A DNA stretch of 8,635 bases. Source: Oscillospiraceae bacterium (GTDB taxonomy: Bacteria; Bacillota_A; Clostridia; Oscillospirales; Ruminococcaceae). The notes beneath the pieces are model-generated. The model did not search any database. It was not told the DNA's origin and worked only from the letters and a program-made list of their open reading frames with translations. A program made the translations under genes and the position numbers. This document shows, piece by piece, positions 6,801 to 8,635 of the stretch; positions within the stretch are counted from its first letter, which is position 1; each line of letters begins with the position of its first letter. Location of the stretch: NCBI GenBank assembly GCA_017848205.1, contig JAGDDO010000172.1, positions 1 through 8,635 of the forward strand, given 5' to 3'.

Positions 6801-8492
6801 GTTTATATCAGTGCTTCCTGACGGATCAATTCCGTTACCGTTTATGATTTTCTTCTTGTATCTCATAACGTCGAACACGTTTATTATGCCGTCACCGTTT
6901 ATATCGCCGCGCATGCCTTCGTTTGTCAGAGATTCTATGAGTTTCGCCTTCTGCTGTTCCTTTTCTTCAGCTTCCCTCTTAAGTGCGGCTTCCTCTCGTT
7001 CCTTTTCCTCTTCAGCCTGCTTACGTTCAGCTTCCTTGCGTTCTTCTTCAGTCGGCACTTTTTTCTGAACAGCTTCAAATGTGAAACCATTTCTTTCTGC
7101 ATATTTCTCTGCTTTGCTGCCCTTATATGCCTTTATAACGAGAGACGGATCACAGCCTTCAAACGAGTTATCCTCTATAATGCATTCTTCGGACAGTACC
7201 GTTACTTCCTTTAATTTTTTACAGCCGGCGAAAGCTTTTTCATCTATCGAGCGCACCTTTTCCGGAATCACAATTTTTTCAAGTGATTCACAGTTACCGA
7301 AGGCATCAGTGTGTATATAATAAACACCTGAACCGAGCGTAACTTCTGCAAGAGATGTGCAGTCCTTAAACACCCCTTCGTCAATTGACTCAACATGATC
7401 AGGTATCGCTATTTCTTTTAAAGAAGTACAGCCGTTAAATGTACCACTTGTGATCGAACGGAGACTGTCAGGCAGATTGATACGCTCAAGTGATGTACAG
7501 CCGTTGAATTCGCCTAAACTTATCCCATATCCTAAAACCTGCATCTGATTTCCGAGATGTATCTCTTCAAGTGCAGTACATCCAGCAAATGTGTCCTGGT
7601 AAAGTGAATCAATACTATCAGGTAAAGTGATCGTTTTAAGGCTGGTACAGTCATAAAAAGCACCATCGATACAAATAACGCTGTCCGGAATGCTGACACT
7701 TTTCAGATTTTTACATCCTCCGAAAAAGCCTTCTCCTATACCGGTTACTCCGTTTTCAATTACAGCTGTTTCAACTTTTTCTTTCCAGCCCGGATTAGAA
7801 GCGTAAACTGATAATTCAGCTGCACCGGTTCCGCTTACAGTCAGAGTTTTGGTTTCCTCATCAAATTTCCACTCTGCTTCATCAGATGATTTATTTTCAC
7901 CGTCCGGATCAGAATATTCTGATATCGGATAATATTCCTCATAATAATCTTCTTCCTCAGGTTCTTCTTCAATCTCCGGTTTTTCTGTTCCTTCAAATTT
8001 AAATCCGTGCTTATCTGCAAATTCCTCTGCAGGAGTGTCATTGAAGCCTTTTATAAGGAGCGACGGATCGCAGTTATCAAATGCACTGTCTTCTATTTCA
8101 CATTTATAGGAATGCAGAATGACTTCCTTTAATTCTTTGCATCCGTTAAAAAAGCCCGCTCCTATCACACCTATGCCGTCTTCAACTATCACAGTTTCCA
8201 CTTCGTCGATCCATACCGGATGTGTATTGAAATGCAGATTTTCTGCAGTGCCGCTTCCGCTTACAGTCAGAGTTTTGGTTTCCGGATCATATTTCCACAT
8301 TGCAGCCACACCGCATGACGCCGATAATCCGTCATCCGTCTCAGACTCTGTTATTTTTTCTTCCTGTCCTTCAGGTACAGACGCTGTAAGCGTCTCTGCC
8401 TGTTCTTCCGCAAAAGCCGGGAATGTCATTCCAGCAGTCATGATAATTGCTGTAACTGCAGCAGTGATTCGTTTCAAACTTTTCTTCTCCAA
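3894..8492 (-). CDS. Secreted BspA-LRR / dockerin / degenerate PstS-like / RsiV-like / triple SH3-like protein (1532 aa)
   Basis: It starts at TTG 8490-8492, the first start after an in-frame TAA; a TTG five codons later (8475-8477) with GGAG 9 nt before it is equally plausible. Order seen: signal peptide 1-28 (PAFA|EE, no lipobox); BspA-type N-terminal module 65-170; acidic Tyr-rich linker 173-207; second BspA module with about nine 23-residue LRR_5 repeats 207-476; Glu/Lys/Arg coiled coil 480-520; dockerin 525-583 (GDINGDGIIN, then TDINRNGSID); PstS-like domain about 590-860; RsiV/DUF3298-like region about 896-1205; three SH3-like modules 1297-1335, 1400-1440 and 1490-1532. From the dockerin on it parallels the 853-residue neighbour. 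Both phosphate-contact motifs are lost (DGAVL at 597-601, RNAAYDSH at 719-726), so phosphate binding is unlikely in the known mode. BspA repeats often mediate adhesion; the dockerin implies scaffoldin attachment. Exact function is unknown. It has no transmembrane segment or sortase motif. Confidence 0.87.
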   Translation of the reverse strand: MEKKSLKRITAAVTAIIMTAGMTFPAFAEEQAETLTASVPEGQEEKITESETDDGLSASCGVAAMWKYDPETKTLTVSGSGTAENLHFNTHPVWIDEVETVIVEDGIGVIGAGFFNGCKELKEVILHSYKCEIEDSAFDNCDPSLLIKGFNDTPAEEFADKHGFKFEGTEKPEIEEEPEEEDYYEEYYPISEYSDPDGENKSSDEAEWKFDEETKTLTVSGTGAAELSVYASNPGWKEKVETAVIENGVTGIGEGFFGGCKNLKSVSIPDSVICIDGAFYDCTSLKTITLPDSIDSLYQDTFAGCTALEEIHLGNQMQVLGYGISLGEFNGCTSLERINLPDSLRSITSGTFNGCTSLKEIAIPDHVESIDEGVFKDCTSLAEVTLGSGVYYIHTDAFGNCESLEKIVIPEKVRSIDEKAFAGCKKLKEVTVLSEECIIEDNSFEGCDPSLVIKAYKGSKAEKYAERNGFTFEAVQKKVPTEEERKEAERKQAEEEKEREEAALKREAEEKEQQKAKLIESLTNEGMRGDINGDGIINVFDVMRYKKKIINGNGIDPSGSTDINRNGSIDESDVAAVMNDALGKSVLWSYGMMPKMDGAVLNSSLEAGFKAKLLGMHFSEACVLVSEHSDKEAFDSLVSGENDMIFSTGVTEEQKEAAEKAGVKLISVPVAKEGLVFIVNRNNPVDSLTSDQIRDIYSGKITNWKEVGGNDEVILPYQRNAAYDSHKYLKEFMNGAEFAEPLKIGNSQAVYDNAENALGYSVYSYAAQMFENASDIKYIAVDGIKPDAGTMKDGSYPVVSTVSAVYTEGASQSTKDLAEWILSSEGQAAVSEGGFIPVKDIEYPEEQKPYYSKGTGAEKPADYSGPGKGEVNGLSQMTYFLSDKSKDKEKHEGELLYSECMLNTLKNSELQDRINADIKSIVFGGRDVLAGNWIMNVKMYNGYMNIAFIKTGYPSGASAFREDYITLNYDLVRGKRLEHFSDLFFKDEEYVPVINKRVSEYLDGSVNLRTDYLGMLGDITNFGLDYIVLDKSATYSGEIIVVPFHSLHDHYDLLGSMAISEYHDNWDFIRVNDISNGFVWKTEVRISEGYSPGWVENFIYGKDGKLHYDFFSRSHTESEAEERNSAFESLYEKACSLYTTEFPETAGKLRPDTNADVYDPEYNERWGDVRAYSVLMHAGSGLPYREYHFDPDTKEQIFISDIFGNDFKQYDDKYWFEMLDMKSGTFRLWDRFTKESGGEMKFSLNDVNMKYLPVSDADVSEYSRVRHGYVSSESALVYPESYVVKFNKEKKGEPVGKGVKTEIRNYVYSLGKKWYECWNADNGDYCGWISEDDITVQNTEEENKLYSSLRFTSFEETPIRGRILSASDRIIAQEQPQDVICYTNESVMDANSELNGSVVPLDNRYAEARNKCLSHGKWLYECWSGGKYIGWVEMHDFQMNELYVYEEEGSFPEKLTSERTGTVPGEKYNGLDFYSPIYIVSDTRINSSAGCVREDIKIRTDKRCLFHGEWWYECSQGGRYLGWINGDLIEFD
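3897..4604 (-). repeat. Three SH3-like C-terminal modules (residues 1297-1335, 1400-1440, 1490-1532)
   Basis: Each copy follows the pattern G-x-W-[WL]-Y-E-C then GxYxGW[IV], as in the second half of bacterial SH3 domains. The neighbour gene has one copy. Copies two and three keep a Cys pair ten residues apart (C1412/C1422, C1504/C1514), as does the neighbour (C823/C833). Copy one has Val at the first position but an extra Cys in DYCGWI. Confidence 0.6.
7119..7730 (-). repeat. BspA-type (LRR_5) leucine-rich repeat array, residues 255-458
   Basis: About eight full units and one partial, mostly 23 residues, follow xFxxCxSLxxIxLPxxVxxIxxx (units begin at residues 255, 278, 301, 328, 351, 374, 397, 420 and 443). 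The third is 27 residues because of a four-residue insertion. They belong to the Treponema/Bacteroides BspA class (Pfam LRR_5, PF13306). Confidence 0.85.
7829..7857 (-). repeat. 29-bp perfect direct repeat, copy 1
   Basis: It is identical over 29 bases to 8255-8283, 426 bp away and in the same reading frame, encoding the ETKTLTVSG region of the second BspA module. It marks recent duplication or gene conversion between the two N-terminal modules. Confidence 0.8.
8255..8283 (-). repeat. 29-bp perfect direct repeat, copy 2
   Basis: It is identical to 7829-7857 and encodes the ETKTLTVSG region of the first BspA module (residues 71-79). Flanking codons diverge at once on both sides. Confidence 0.8.
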
Positions 8493-8501
8493 TCCTGTTT
8501 A

Positions 8502-8506
8502 CCTCT
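8502..8506 (-). promoter_or_regulatory. Ribosome binding site for the TTG start of the 1532-residue gene
   Basis: AGAGG on the minus strand lies 9 nt before the TTG at 8490-8492. A second site, GGAG at 8487-8490, lies 9 nt before the in-frame TTG at 8475-8477. Either start leaves a good signal peptide, so the choice is open; no ATG is available near either. Confidence 0.5.
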
Positions 8507-8529
8507 TTTCCTTCAAAATGTGCTTTTCA

Positions 8530-8557
8530 GACAGTTCATAATAAATTCAGAACTGTC
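8530..8557. promoter_or_regulatory. Perfect inverted repeat over the proximal promoter (candidate operator)
   Basis: GACAGTTC (8530-8537) and GAACTGTC (8550-8557) are perfect 8-bp inverted arms separated by 12 nt, with centres 20 bp apart (about two helical turns). The element covers the -10 box and much of the spacer, where a dimeric repressor would block polymerase. The regulator is unknown. Confidence 0.5.
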
Positions 8558-8566
8558 ATATGTCAA
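8538..8566 (-). promoter_or_regulatory. Proximal sigma-A promoter of the 1532-residue gene
   Basis: Consensus TTGACA (8561-8566) is followed after 17 nt by TATTAT (8538-8543, 5/6). It is the best promoter match in the window and lies about 45 nt upstream of the TTG start. Confidence 0.72.
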
Positions 8567-8588
8567 TTTTGCCTTATTAATAACATAT

Positions 8589-8617
8589 ATTATATCACAG
8601 CCCACCACTTTAATCAA
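8589..8617 (-). promoter_or_regulatory. Distal extended -10 promoter of the 1532-residue gene
   Basis: TTGATT (8612-8617) is followed after 17 nt by consensus TATAAT (8589-8594), with TG one base before it (TGATATAAT). Its transcript would pass through the inverted repeat at 8530-8557, so the two promoters could respond differently to whatever binds there. Confidence 0.6.
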
Positions 8618-8635
8618 TAAGCAGCAACAAAACCG

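Noticed and set aside
6454..7068. Plus-strand open frame of 204 codons, very Ser-rich
   Set aside because: It is the antisense reading of the coiled coil, dockerin and PBP start; Ser-rich composition is what antisense Glu/Lys codons give.
7119..7730. Regularly spaced repeats resembling a CRISPR array at first glance
   Set aside because: They are in-frame 69-bp coding repeats of leucine-rich units with divergent DNA; no identical repeats with unique spacers are present.

Overview
The window reads as a low-to-mid GC Firmicute chromosome, most likely a Ruminococcus-like member of the Oscillospiraceae. The basis is the pairing of dockerin modules with BspA-type leucine-rich repeats in secreted proteins, a clostridial type of AAA-like ATPase, and strong AGGAG-type ribosome binding sites. 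This is inference from family knowledge; no marker gene is present to prove the genus.

All three genes lie on the minus strand, so transcription runs from right to left. The rightmost gene (8492 to 3894) encodes a 1532-residue secreted protein. Its order is signal peptide, BspA-type leucine-rich repeats, a charged coiled coil, a dockerin, a PstS-like phosphate-binding-protein domain, an RsiV/DUF3298-like region and three SH3-like C-terminal modules. It has two candidate sigma-A promoters, the proximal one overlapped by a perfect 8-bp inverted repeat, and ends at a strong terminator (3829-3869). Next comes its tandem paralogue (3658 to 1097, 853 residues), which has the same dockerin, PBP, DUF3298-like and SH3-like core without the leucine-rich repeats and with a single SH3-like module. 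This gene has its own promoter-like element, which looks more like an ECF sigma factor site than a sigma-A site. It ends in three consecutive hairpins, the last being the terminator. Leftmost (846 to the window edge) is the N-terminal 282 codons of an AAA-like P-loop ATPase with its own extended -10 promoter; its 3' end is outside the window.

The two large genes form a duplicated pair of probably extracellular, dockerin-carrying proteins. The smaller keeps both phosphate-contact motifs of PstS-like proteins, while the larger has lost both and also a nearby loop, so one copy may bind phosphate and the other may bind something else or nothing. No pst transporter genes are visible, so a role in ordinary phosphate import is not supported here. 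The dockerin suggests attachment to a scaffoldin on the cell surface or cellulosome, and the RsiV-like region suggests sensing or binding of an extracellular partner. No RNA genes, CRISPR arrays, insertion sequences or attachment sites were seen. The two intergenic gaps (847-1096 and 3659-3893) are fully occupied by promoters, terminators and hairpins.
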